The translations under genes and the position numbers were made by a program. A DNA stretch of 13,211 nt from Candidatus Aerophobota bacterium (lineage in GTDB: Bacteria; Aerophobota; Aerophobia; Aerophobales; B3-G15). Shown here one piece after another: positions 1-7,074 of this stretch (within the stretch, counting starts at the first letter, position 1; the number at the start of each line of letters is the position of its first letter). Location of the stretch: contig DRTT01000030.1 in NCBI GenBank assembly GCA_011372105.1, forward strand, positions 1 to 13,211. Direction: 5' to 3'. The notes under the pieces are model-generated. The model searched no databases, had not been told where the DNA came from, and saw only the letters and a program-made list of their open reading frames with translations.

Positions 1-1106
1 AGTGCTGTATCATAGAGCGTGCAGATTTTTTCTGGAGATACATCATACTGAATGTTGTGCACAGCAGCAAAAATAAATCCTCCACCTGGTGCGAGGTCTT
101 TTATTCTTCTTTTAACCTCTTCCTTTATCTCATCTATTGTTCCAAAAGGCAGAATTTTCTGAGTATCACATCCTCCTCCCCAGAAAGTTATTTTATCTCC
201 AAATTCCTGTTTTAATTTTTTAGTATCCATATTCCTGGCACTAACTTGAATGGGATTTAGAGCATCCACCCCAATTTCTATAAAGTCAGGGATAAGGTCA
301 TATACAGAGCCACAGGAATGAAGAAGAAGTTTTGCTCCTGAGTGTTCTTTTATAAATTGGTAAAGTTTTTTCTGTCTTGGTTTTATTATTTCCCTGTAAA
401 GAGAAGGAGAGATAATGGGACCTTTTTCTGTCCCTAAATCATCTGCAACTCTTACCACCTGAATGTATTTTCCCACCTCCCTCAGGGCGTTTCTGGCAAG
501 TTTTATCTCATACTCAAGGAGTCTGTCCAAGAGAGCTTCGGCAAATTTTCTGTTGACAAGAAGGTCCATGTAAAACTGGGCATGACCTCTCAGCCAGGAA
601 GGAAGACCAAAAAGACATTCACTGAATCCATTTAGAGCAATAGCATAATCTGTGTTGTAATAAAGTTCTTCTGCTTTTTTCTTCAAACCTTCCACTCTTC
701 TTGGATCATCAGGATCTGGCCAGGTGTATTTATCAAGATCCCCCAGGGTTGCATTTGCCAGAGGATGTTCGCACATATCGTAGTAGAAGCTTCCCTTTGA
801 AGTCTTATATTTTATTCCCCATTCGTCAATATAGCTTCCATCAGGAAGAAGCTGCCATTTCTTTGCAGGCTTTAAATGAATATGTCTTATATCAACAGAA
901 AACCTTTCAAGGACGGGTTCATCCACTTCTACTATTTGTTGCATGTTATCAATAATTCTGGGGTTTTTTTCATTTATCCCGAGGTATTTTTTAAGTCTAA
1001 CATAGGCTTTTACGTGGATGGAGGTAACAGGACTTCCCATATCAACTGGGATCCTGTCAGGCTCTTTGTGTTCTAAAGCTTTAACAACTCTTTCTCTTGG
1101 CTTCAT
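1..1106 (-). CDS. Uroporphyrinogen decarboxylase (URO-D) family protein, MtaA/CmuA-like; C-terminus cut by window start
   Basis: The frame is open from the ATG at 1106 to the window edge: 368 codons, probably lacking only the last 10-20 residues. The N-terminus (MKPRERVVKALEHKEPDRIP) is the typical opening of this family. H263 and C265, in LLLHSCGSV, match the His-X-Cys part of the zinc site of MtaA/MtbA-type methylcobalamin:thiol methyltransferases. GGGCDTQ (C313), LAPGGGFIF and VHNIQ follow. The third Cys that MtaA has further on appears to be Gly here, so C313 or H350 may be the remaining ligand. Many anaerobes carry such proteins and few have known substrates. A role in corrinoid-dependent methyl transfer is family inference, and no corrinoid protein is nearby. 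True haem-pathway HemE is unlikely because of the HSC motif. The start overlaps the channel gene stop (ATGA) and has an SD GAGGAG 4 nt upstream, so translation is probably coupled. Confidence 0.9.
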   Translation of the reverse strand, partial: MKPRERVVKALEHKEPDRIPVDMGSPVTSIHVKAYVRLKKYLGINEKNPRIIDNMQQIVEVDEPVLERFSVDIRHIHLKPAKKWQLLPDGSYIDEWGIKYKTSKGSFYYDMCEHPLANATLGDLDKYTWPDPDDPRRVEGLKKKAEELYYNTDYAIALNGFSECLFGLPSWLRGHAQFYMDLLVNRKFAEALLDRLLEYEIKLARNALREVGKYIQVVRVADDLGTEKGPIISPSLYREIIKPRQKKLYQFIKEHSGAKLLLHSCGSVYDLIPDFIEIGVDALNPIQVSARNMDTKKLKQEFGDKITFWGGGCDTQKILPFGTIDEIKEEVKRRIKDLAPGGGFIFAAVHNIQYDVSPEKICTLYDTA

Positions 1107-2125
1107 ATTGCTCCTCTTTTTACGTATTCTTTTAATTTTTTTATCTGGTCACTGTTGCCAAGCACTATGAGGACATCTTCTGAATCAAGTTTTTCTGTTG
1201 AAAGAGGGTTAAATTTAAAAGTTTGTGTATCTCTTTTTTTAACGGCAATAACTATCAGACCTGTTTTTCGAGGAATTTGAGCTTCTCCTAAGGTTTTCCC
1301 TGCAAGCTGTGATGAGGGAGGTATTTTTACTTCTTCCAGATTCAGGGTGACCTCACCTGCTCCTGTCATGACATCAAGGAAGGATACAACATTTGGACGA
1401 ATGGCAAGAGATACCATTCGCAAAGCTCCAGTTAGATTTGGCAGGATTACCGCATCTGCTCCTGCTGCAATAAGCTTTTTCTGTGTTTCCTCCTCAGCTG
1501 CACGAGATATAATTCGCAAAGAAGGATTTATCGCTTTTGCAGAAATCACCACAAATAGGTTATCTGCATCTGAGGGAAAAGTTGCCAGGATTCCTTTTGC
1601 CTTCTCAATTCCCGCTTTTTTTAAGATATCCTCATCTGTAGCATCCCCTTTTATACAGATAATATCTTCATATTTTTCAATGAGAAAGCTAACCCTTTCC
1701 TCCCTCTTTTCTATTATAACAAAAGGAGTTTTTGTTTTTATAAATTCTTCTGCTGCTCTTTCTCCAATTCTTCCCCCACCGCAGATTATATAATGATTTT
1801 CAAGTTTTTGGAGTTTTTTTTCCATTTTTCTGAGCTTTCTAATCTCCGTGAACTCTGTCTCTATAACAAAAGTGCTGACGAGCCCTACCATAACCGCCAG
1901 CATTCCATATCCACATATAACAAGGAATATGGTAAATATCCTTCCTGTTTCTGAAAGGGGGTGAACCTCCTGATAGCCAACGGAGGTTAGCGTTATAGCG
2001 GTCATGTAGAGAGAATCAAGTACAGACCATCCTTCTATGTAAACGTAACCTGCTGTTCCTGTAAGGAATATAATTCCAACTACTATCAACACAAAAAGGA
2101 GTTTCAAACGCAGTGAAATTTCCAT
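1103..2125 (-). CDS. Two-TM potassium channel with RCK (TrkA-N/TrkA-C) regulatory domains
   Basis: A 340-residue membrane protein of the MthK/Kch-like class. TM1 is about residues 8-30, the pore helix 37-47, the selectivity filter 47-52 (TSVGYQ) and TM2 63-88, with a charged linker at 92-110. An RCK N-domain (112-225) follows, with the nucleotide-binding loop GGGRIG (116-121), an acidic strand end (VIIEK) and GDATDED (160-166). A TrkA-C domain spans about 255-335. It should pass K+ across the cytoplasmic membrane, gated by a nucleotide or ion on the RCK ring. The filter is unusual: the canonical TVGYG has become SVGYQ, with Gln in the last Gly position. No SD precedes the ATG. The gene starts 25 nt after nitroreductase 1 stops, so translation probably depends on reinitiation. 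It overlaps the next gene by 4 nt. The fold assignment is firm; ion selectivity and ligand are inferred. Confidence 0.93.
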   Translation of the reverse strand: MEISLRLKLLFVLIVVGIIFLTGTAGYVYIEGWSVLDSLYMTAITLTSVGYQEVHPLSETGRIFTIFLVICGYGMLAVMVGLVSTFVIETEFTEIRKLRKMEKKLQKLENHYIICGGGRIGERAAEEFIKTKTPFVIIEKREERVSFLIEKYEDIICIKGDATDEDILKKAGIEKAKGILATFPSDADNLFVVISAKAINPSLRIISRAAEEETQKKLIAAGADAVILPNLTGALRMVSLAIRPNVVSFLDVMTGAGEVTLNLEEVKIPPSSQLAGKTLGEAQIPRKTGLIVIAVKKRDTQTFKFNPLSTEKLDSEDVLIVLGNSDQIKKLKEYVKRGAI

Positions 2126-2138
2126 ATAATTTTACATT

Positions 2139-2160
2139 TTTATTCACTATTTATTCACTA
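2139..2160. repeat. Perfect 11-bp tandem duplication over the nitroreductase 1 stop codon
   Basis: TTTATTCACTA occurs twice back to back (2139-2149 and 2150-2160). On the coding (minus) strand the first-read copy carries the last Ser-Glu-stop of nitroreductase 1; the second lies in the 25-nt gap before the channel gene. Without the duplication that gap would be 14 nt. Confidence 0.9.
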
Positions 2161-2666
2161 AATGTGTCATAGCATACAAGCTCTTCTAAGGTTTTCCTGT
2201 ATTTTCTACCAGGAGTGTCTGCAGGATAACCTAAGGGGAGCAAGGCAACTGCCTTATATTTTTCAGGTATATTTAAGATACTTTTAACCTGGTCCTGATA
2301 GAACTTTCCTACCCAGCAGGTTCCAAGACCTTCCTCTGCAGCAACAAGCGCCATATGTTCAAGAGCTATTCCCACATCAACAGCATAAGCAGGTACCCCA
2401 CAGGTCATTACATACTCTGGATTAAGTGCAACAGCGACTATCACAATGGGAGCCTCACCCACAAAACGCTGATTGGCAGCTGCTTCCATCAGTTTTTTCC
2501 TGAGTTTTTCATCTTTCACCACAACAAATTTGTAGGCTTGAGAGTTTTTTGCAGAGGGTGCAAGTCTTGCTGCCTCTAATATTTTTTTAAGTTTTTCCTC
2601 CTCTACAGGTTTCTGCTGGTAAGCTCTTACACTTCTTCTTTTTTCAATAGCTTCCATTACATCCAT
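2151..2666 (-). CDS. Small FMN-dependent nitroreductase family protein (nitroreductase 1)
   Basis: A 171-residue flavoprotein of the NfsB/FRP-like superfamily, expected to bind FMN and reduce a substrate with NAD(P)H. Visible family marks are RRSVRAY near the N-terminus (FMN phosphate contact), LAPSAKNSQ, AEEGLGTCWVG and the C-terminal LLPLGYPADTP. The ATG at 2666 is chosen because AGGAGGAGGT (2671-2680) lies 4 nt upstream and the family motif MEAIEKRRSVR follows at once. A TTG at 2717 would add 17 residues with no family similarity. The gene lies 55 nt after the DJ-1-like gene and 25 nt before the K+ channel gene, apparently in one transcript. It is a clear paralogue of the divergent nitroreductase at 3518 (shared KPVEEEK or RPVEEEK, EAARLAPSA, EGLGTCW). 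The substrate is unknown; nitroaromatic, quinone or flavin reduction cannot be told apart by sequence. Confidence 0.92.
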   Translation of the reverse strand: MDVMEAIEKRRSVRAYQQKPVEEEKLKKILEAARLAPSAKNSQAYKFVVVKDEKLRKKLMEAAANQRFVGEAPIVIVAVALNPEYVMTCGVPAYAVDVGIALEHMALVAAEEGLGTCWVGKFYQDQVKSILNIPEKYKAVALLPLGYPADTPGRKYRKTLEELVCYDTFSE

Positions 2667-2670
2667 CTTT

Positions 2671-2680
2671 ACCTCCTCCT
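2671..2680 (-). promoter_or_regulatory. Strong Shine-Dalgarno fixing the nitroreductase 1 start
   Basis: AGGAGGAGGT on the minus strand, 4 nt before the ATG at 2666. It decides the start against the in-frame TTG at 2717. Confidence 0.85.
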
Positions 2681-2721
2681 TTTCTCTTAATAGATCTGGG
2701 AAATTTGCAATTTTCAATGAT

Positions 2722-3357
2722 TTAGCTTTTCTTTGTGGATTCTGTAGATAAGAGGATCTGGATTATTTTTTCTCCAAATTTCTCTGCTACATCAGGACCA
2801 CTTGCTGTTATTATATTCCCATCTACCTCCACCTTATTTCCAGTATAAATCGCGCCCTTTGCTATTAATTTTTCCTTTTCACCTGGCCAGACGGTAGCTT
2901 TTTTGCCCTTTAATACACCAGCATTTGCCAGAGTAACCGGTGCAATACATATAGCGCAGAGAATTTTTCCTTGTTTTAAGGCTTTTTGAGCTATTGAGTG
3001 AGCTAACTTGTTATTCCAGTAAAAAGATGCTCCTACTCCCCCAACAAAGATAAAGGCATCATAATCTTTTACATCAATTTCCTCAATTAAAATGTCAGGT
3101 TTAACAGTTGTTCCCAGCATTCCCACAGCAGTATCCTTTGAGGAAGAGGCTACATCCACTTTTATTCCAGCTTTCTCCATCATAGCCTTTGGTATATTAA
3201 GCTCCTCATCTCTGAAGTTTTTATGTGCGATAATCATAACTACTTTTTTTAAAGGTGTTTGTTTTTCTTGTTTTTCAGATGAGAAAACAGAGGATGAGAG
3301 AAGGGCAAAGGTTAAAATGCAACTTATAAATATCAGGTAAAACCTTCTTTTTATCAT
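2722..3357 (-). CDS. Exported DJ-1/PfpI (class I glutamine amidotransferase-like) family protein
   Basis: A 211-residue protein whose first ~26 residues form a signal peptide (MIKRR, hydrophobic stretch 6-22, then SSSVFSS), followed by a DJ-1/PfpI domain from about residue 37. The domain has VVMIIAHKNFRDEEL with the conserved Glu (E51 or E52), FIFVGGVGA, and the nucleophile elbow LCAICIAP with C137 as the likely reactive Cys, then LANAGVLKGKKAT and ITASGPD. After the Cys comes Ile, where PfpI proteases have His, so a PfpI-type Cys-His pair is absent. Family roles include protein or glyoxal deglycation, chaperone and peptidase; which applies is open. The signal peptide is unusual, since most relatives are cytoplasmic, and suggests protection outside the membrane. 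SD AGGAGGTGA (3366-3374) lies 8 nt upstream. It is the first gene of the leftward operon and is probably co-expressed with nitroreductase 1. Confidence 0.9.
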   Translation of the reverse strand: MIKRRFYLIFISCILTFALLSSSVFSSEKQEKQTPLKKVVMIIAHKNFRDEELNIPKAMMEKAGIKVDVASSSKDTAVGMLGTTVKPDILIEEIDVKDYDAFIFVGGVGASFYWNNKLAHSIAQKALKQGKILCAICIAPVTLANAGVLKGKKATVWPGEKEKLIAKGAIYTGNKVEVDGNIITASGPDVAEKFGEKIIQILLSTESTKKS

Positions 3358-3383
3358 TTATTATCTCACCTCCTATTCTATGT

Positions 3384-3412
3384 ATACTAAAAAAATTTCG
3401 GACATATGTCAA
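3384..3412 (-). promoter_or_regulatory. Candidate promoter for the leftward DJ-1/nitroreductase/K+ channel operon
   Basis: On the minus strand, TTGACA (3407-3412) is followed after 17 nt by TAGTAT (3384-3389), a 4-of-6 match to the -10 consensus. TATACA at 3381-3386 is an alternative but gives a 20-nt spacer. The expected transcription start is about 3377, just ahead of the SD. Confidence 0.55.
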
Positions 3413-3425
3413 ATTAAAAGCTTTT
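3401..3425. promoter_or_regulatory. Two adjacent 10-bp palindromes between the divergent -35 boxes (possible operator)
   Basis: GACATATGTC (3401-3410) and AAAAGCTTTT (3416-3425) are perfect palindromes. The first overlaps the leftward TTGACA box. A regulator bound here could control both divergent transcripts. No regulator gene is adjacent, so function is inference. Confidence 0.35.
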
Positions 3426-3443
3426 CGCGCTTTATGCGATGCA

Positions 3444-3471
3444 TTGACATAAGGTCAAATGAGGCTATAGT
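3444..3471 (+). promoter_or_regulatory. Candidate promoter for nitroreductase 2 and the helicase
   Basis: TTGACA (3444-3449), a 16-nt spacer and TATAGT (3466-3471). The expected start near 3478 leaves a leader of about 40 nt before the ATG at 3518. Confidence 0.65.
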
Positions 3472-3517
3472 AAATAAAAGGTTTCTTTTTAACTATGTAA
3501 CTTAAAGGGGGGAAGGG

Positions 3518-4024
3518 ATGGAATTTTACGAGGTGATAAGGAAAAGAAAGAGTGTAAGAAGGTATGGAAAAAGACCTGTGGAAGAGGAGAAGGTTAGAAG
3601 GGTTCTTGAAGCAGCAAGGCTTGCACCTTCTGCCGCTAATCGCCAACCATGGCGGTTTTTTGTGGTGAATACAGAAAAGATTAAAGAAGAATTTCCTGAT
3701 GAGTATAACAGAAACTGGTTCTGGCATGCACCACTTGTTATTTGTGCCTGTGGACTGCCTGGGCAGGCCTGGAAGAGACCTGATGGAAAGAGTTATCTTG
3801 ATGTTGATGTTGCGATTGCTATGGAACATTTAGTGCTTGCTGCTACAGCCGAAGGTCTTGGAACATGCTGGATTGGAGCATTTAACCCTTCTGTAATAAA
3901 AAAAATACTCGCTCTTCCTGACGAGCTTGAGCCAATTGCACTTACGCCACTTGGCTACCCTGCCTCTTCACCAAAACCCACTTATAGGAAGCCCTTTGAA
4001 GAAGTGGTTAAAATTATTGGTTAA
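3518..4024 (+). CDS. Small FMN-dependent nitroreductase family protein (nitroreductase 2)
   Basis: A 168-residue nitroreductase-superfamily protein. MEFYEVIRKRKSVRRYGKRP carries the Arg cluster that contacts FMN phosphate. LAPSAANRQPW, the MEHLVLAATAEGLGTCWIGAF segment and LTPLGYPASSP complete the fold signature. The ATG follows a run of six Gs (3507-3512) with 5 nt spacing, a good SD. It is divergent from, and paralogous to, nitroreductase 1, so the two probably arose by local duplication. They differ around the active-site loop: NRNWFWHAPL here against NQRFVGEAPI there. That suggests different substrates for the same NAD(P)H/FMN chemistry. The helicase gene begins 11 nt downstream, so both are likely on one mRNA. 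Which substrate is reduced cannot be said from sequence. Confidence 0.92.
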   Translation: MEFYEVIRKRKSVRRYGKRPVEEEKVRRVLEAARLAPSAANRQPWRFFVVNTEKIKEEFPDEYNRNWFWHAPLVICACGLPGQAWKRPDGKSYLDVDVAIAMEHLVLAATAEGLGTCWIGAFNPSVIKKILALPDELEPIALTPLGYPASSPKPTYRKPFEEVVKIIG

Positions 4025-4035
4025 AGGGGATAAAT

Positions 4036-6075
4036 TTGATTAAAAAATTTAATCTTAAGGGTGTAAGAAAGGGAAGTTCTGAAAAAAGCATAAATTACGA
4101 GGCGCATCTTAATGAGCAACAACTTGAAGCAGTAACAGCTGATAAAGGACCTATTTTGGTGATTGCAGGGGCAGGGAGTGGTAAAACAAGAACCATTACC
4201 TATAGAGTAGCCTGGCTTCTTGATTGTGGGGTACCTCCCGAAAGGATAATGCTTGTTACTTTTACTAACAAAGCAGCACGCGAGATGCTGCACAGAGTGG
4301 AGCATCTTGTGTCTTCTCAGGCCAGGAGAATAGTTGGAGGAACTTTTCATCATATAGGAAATCTTATTTTAAGGCGTCACGCTCACCTTTTGGGGTACGA
4401 TAACAGCTACACAATAATGGATAGAGAAGATTCAAAGGATCTTATGGATGTTTGCATAAGTGAATTTATAGATGTAAAAAAGAAAAGATTTCCTACCTCT
4501 CAAATCTTATCCGATATAAACAGTTTGTCTATAAATACAGGAAAAAGTATAGAGGATGTTGTAAGGTATAAGTATCCTTTTTTTGCAGAGGAGATTGAGA
4601 AGATAAAAAAAGTTATAGAAAAATACAGAGAGAGAAAGAAAAAACTCAATCTCATGGATTTTGATGACCTTCTTTTTAACTGGAAAAGACTTTTTGTGGA
4701 ACATCCTGATATAAGGACTTTTTATTCTGAAAGATTTCTTCATATTCTTGTAGATGAATACCAGGACACAAATAAGATTCAGGGAGAGATAGTGGACCTT
4801 GTAGCTTCTTTTCACCGCAATCTCATGGTGGTGGGTGATGACTCTCAGAGTATATATTCTTTCCGAGGAGCAGATTTTAACAACATAATAGATTTTCCCA
4901 AAAGATACCCTGATGCCAAAATTTTTAAATTAGAAATAAACTACAGAAGCTCTCCTCCCATTCTTTCTCTCACCAACTGTATCATAGCTTCCAATAAAAG
5001 ACAGTTCCCCAAAATACTGCGCCCTGTCAAAAAGGGCGGCTTTAAACCAGCTGTTATTCCCCTCAGGGATGTTAACCAGCAGGCAGAGTTTGTGGCAGAG
5101 AGAATTCTTGAACTCAGAGACGAAGGAAGGGAACTTAAAGATATAGCAGTTCTTTATCGCTCACATTATCATTCAATGGAAATCCAGATGGAACTTACAA
5201 GAAGGGGTATCCCTTTTGTGGTAAGGTCTGGTTTGAGGTTTTTTGAAAGGGCTCACATAAAAGATGTTACAGCTTACTTGAAGATTCTTGTTAATCCGAA
5301 GGATGAGCTTTCCTGGAAGAGACTTTTTAAAATGTTAAAGGGTGTTGGAAATGTCACTGCAGATAAATTATGGAAAGACCTTTTGGCAAGTGAAAATCCA
5401 CTTGAGAGAATAAAGTCAGACGAGATTAAGAAAAATTTCTCAAGGGGAAAAACTCCCCCCGGTTGGTCAAGTTTTGTTGAAACTTTATCTTTCTTGCAGG
5501 AAAAGTCTTTCAGAAAGAATCCGGCCGGGATGATTCATTTTATTGTTCAGAGAGAATACGGAGATTACCTGAAATCAAAATATCCTGACTATGGTGAGAG
5601 ATTGGAAGATTTAAACCAGCTTGCAAGTTTTGCCCGAAGTTATTCTTCTTTAAGAAACTTCCTGTCAGAACTTGCTCTTTATGGAAGTGTGGAATCAGAA
5701 ACGGTAGTGTTTGGAGAAGAAGAGGATGAGTGCGTAGTTTTATCCACAGTTCATCAGGCAAAAGGTCTTGAGTGGGCTGTTGTTTTTGTTATCTGGCTTG
5801 CAGATGGCCGTTTTCCAGCGGCAAAAGCTCTTAAAAATCTTGATGGTCTTGAGGAGGAGAGAAGACTTCTTTATGTTGCGGCAACAAGAGCAAAAGAGGA
5901 GCTTTATCTCTGTTATCCTATAATTGGCGGAAACTGGCGACAGGCCGTAATTATGAAACCATCCAGGTTTTTAGATGAAATAGATGAGACAGTGTATGAT
6001 AAGTGGATTGTTGATGATGAGGTGGAAAGGCTACTTGAAAAAGTAGAAGAAAGAGAATTTCTTGGGTGGGATTAA
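4036..6075 (+). CDS. UvrD/PcrA/Rep-type superfamily 1 ATP-dependent 3'-5' DNA helicase
   Basis: A 679-residue SF1A helicase with all core motifs in order: Q motif LNEQQLEAV (25-33), Walker A AGAGSGKT (44-51), motif Ia TFTNKAARE, LMDFDDLL, motif II VDEYQDT (239-245), motif III GDDSQSIYSFRG (267-278), motif IV EINYRSS, motif V with HQAKGLEW (573-580), and motif VI VAATRA (Arg finger near R618). It should unwind DNA in repair or replication restart. It is somewhat shorter than typical UvrD/PcrA (about 720), and I see no C-terminal Tudor-like or RecB nuclease domain. The start is TTG at 4036, preceded by AAGGGGA (4024-4030) that overlaps the nitroreductase 2 stop; no ATG occurs in frame before Walker A. 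Its 3' end overlaps the convergent tsaD stop by 4 nt. Assignment to PcrA, UvrD or Rep is not resolved. Confidence 0.95.
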   Translation: MIKKFNLKGVRKGSSEKSINYEAHLNEQQLEAVTADKGPILVIAGAGSGKTRTITYRVAWLLDCGVPPERIMLVTFTNKAAREMLHRVEHLVSSQARRIVGGTFHHIGNLILRRHAHLLGYDNSYTIMDREDSKDLMDVCISEFIDVKKKRFPTSQILSDINSLSINTGKSIEDVVRYKYPFFAEEIEKIKKVIEKYRERKKKLNLMDFDDLLFNWKRLFVEHPDIRTFYSERFLHILVDEYQDTNKIQGEIVDLVASFHRNLMVVGDDSQSIYSFRGADFNNIIDFPKRYPDAKIFKLEINYRSSPPILSLTNCIIASNKRQFPKILRPVKKGGFKPAVIPLRDVNQQAEFVAERILELRDEGRELKDIAVLYRSHYHSMEIQMELTRRGIPFVVRSGLRFFERAHIKDVTAYLKILVNPKDELSWKRLFKMLKGVGNVTADKLWKDLLASENPLERIKSDEIKKNFSRGKTPPGWSSFVETLSFLQEKSFRKNPAGMIHFIVQREYGDYLKSKYPDYGERLEDLNQLASFARSYSSLRNFLSELALYGSVESETVVFGEEEDECVVLSTVHQAKGLEWAVVFVIWLADGRFPAAKALKNLDGLEEERRLLYVAATRAKEELYLCYPIIGGNWRQAVIMKPSRFLDEIDETVYDKWIVDDEVERLLEKVEEREFLGWD

Positions 6076-7073
6076 CCAATTTTAAGGCCGGGCTGGGCTT
6101 CAAGAGAAAGAGAGGAGATTTGCCCCTTTTTTATCTTGTGATAAGCAAGAGCTGCTACCATGGCTGCATTGTCAGTGCAAAGCTCAGGAGGGGGAATGTA
6201 CAGATTCACCTTTCCTTTAAATTTTTCTAAAAGAAACTCCTTTATGAATCTGTTGGAAGCTACTCCTCCTCCAATTACAACATCTTTAACTTTCTTTAGA
6301 TTAACGGCTTGTGCTATCCTCTCCTGAATTATTTTTGCTACCTGAAGTTGGAAGCTTGCTGCTATATCCTCCACAGGTAAAGAGGTTCTTTTTTCTTTCA
6401 TTTTTCTTACAAGATAAAGCACTGCTGTTTTAATACCACTGAAACTGAAGTCAAAGGTTTCCTCTTTAAATTGAGGTAGAGGGAGTTTTATCTTTGAGGG
6501 GTCTCCTTTTCTGGCAATTTTTTCAATAATTGGTCCTCCTGGATAACCAAGGTTTAAAATTCTTGCCACTTTATCAAACGCTTCTCCTACTGCATCATCT
6601 CTTGTAGAACCCAAAAGCTTGTATTCTCCCTCTTTGTTTATATACACAAGCTCTGTATGTCCTCCTGAGATGACAAGTCCAACAAGAGGTGGAGAAAGTG
6701 AGGGATTGGAGAGAAAGGCAGCGTGAAGGTGAGCTTCAAGATGATTTATTCCTACAAGAGGAAGGTTAAGAGAAAAAGCAATACCCTTTGCTACCATTAC
6801 TCCCACAAGCAGAGAACCAAGAAGTCCTGGACCACAGGTTACTCCAACGCCATTTATATCTCCAAGCCCCACTCCTGCTTTTTCAAGGCTTTTTTTTAAC
6901 AGAGGTAAAATTGTCTCAAGGTGTTTTCTTGAGGCAACCTCAGGGACTACCCCATAAAATTCTCTGTGGAATTCAACCTGTGAGGCTACAAGATTTGAGA
7001 GAACTTTTTCTCCATCTTCTACAACTGCGATTGCAGTTTCATCACAGGAGGTTTCTATTCCCAGTATTAGCAT
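6072..7073 (-). CDS. tsaD: tRNA N6-adenosine threonylcarbamoyltransferase TsaD
   Basis: A 333-residue Kae1/Qri7/YgjD family protein of full length. It transfers threonylcarbamoyl from threonylcarbamoyl-AMP to A37 of ANN-decoding tRNAs, in bacteria with TsaB, TsaE and TsaC. Visible marks are GIETSCDETAIAVV (5-18), the metal-binding pair H111 and H115 in HLEAHLHA, ISGGHTELV (135-143), GEAFDKVAR (163-171), FSGIKTAV (211-218), GGGVASN (268-274) and the third metal ligand D301 in CTDNAAM. SD AAAGGAGC lies within the end of the upstream protease gene. The ATG comes one nucleotide after that gene's TAA, so the two are translationally coupled. tsaB and tsaE are not in this window. The stop codon overlaps the convergent helicase stop, leaving no room for a terminator between them. 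Confidence 0.97.
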   Translation of the reverse strand: MLILGIETSCDETAIAVVEDGEKVLSNLVASQVEFHREFYGVVPEVASRKHLETILPLLKKSLEKAGVGLGDINGVGVTCGPGLLGSLLVGVMVAKGIAFSLNLPLVGINHLEAHLHAAFLSNPSLSPPLVGLVISGGHTELVYINKEGEYKLLGSTRDDAVGEAFDKVARILNLGYPGGPIIEKIARKGDPSKIKLPLPQFKEETFDFSFSGIKTAVLYLVRKMKEKRTSLPVEDIAASFQLQVAKIIQERIAQAVNLKKVKDVVIGGGVASNRFIKEFLLEKFKGKVNLYIPPPELCTDNAAMVAALAYHKIKKGQISSLSLEAQPGLKIG

Positions 7074-7074
7074 T

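Noticed and set aside
1347..1793. 148-codon plus-strand open frame inside the K+ channel gene
   Set aside because: It is antisense to a clear RCK coding region and has no family motif.
2667..2717. TTG start for nitroreductase 1, adding 17 residues
   Set aside because: The ATG at 2666 has AGGAGGAGGT at 4 nt, and the added residues do not resemble the family.
3401..3449. CRISPR or integron-like repeat in the divergent region
   Set aside because: Only isolated palindromes and promoter boxes; no repeated spacer pattern and no cas or integrase gene.
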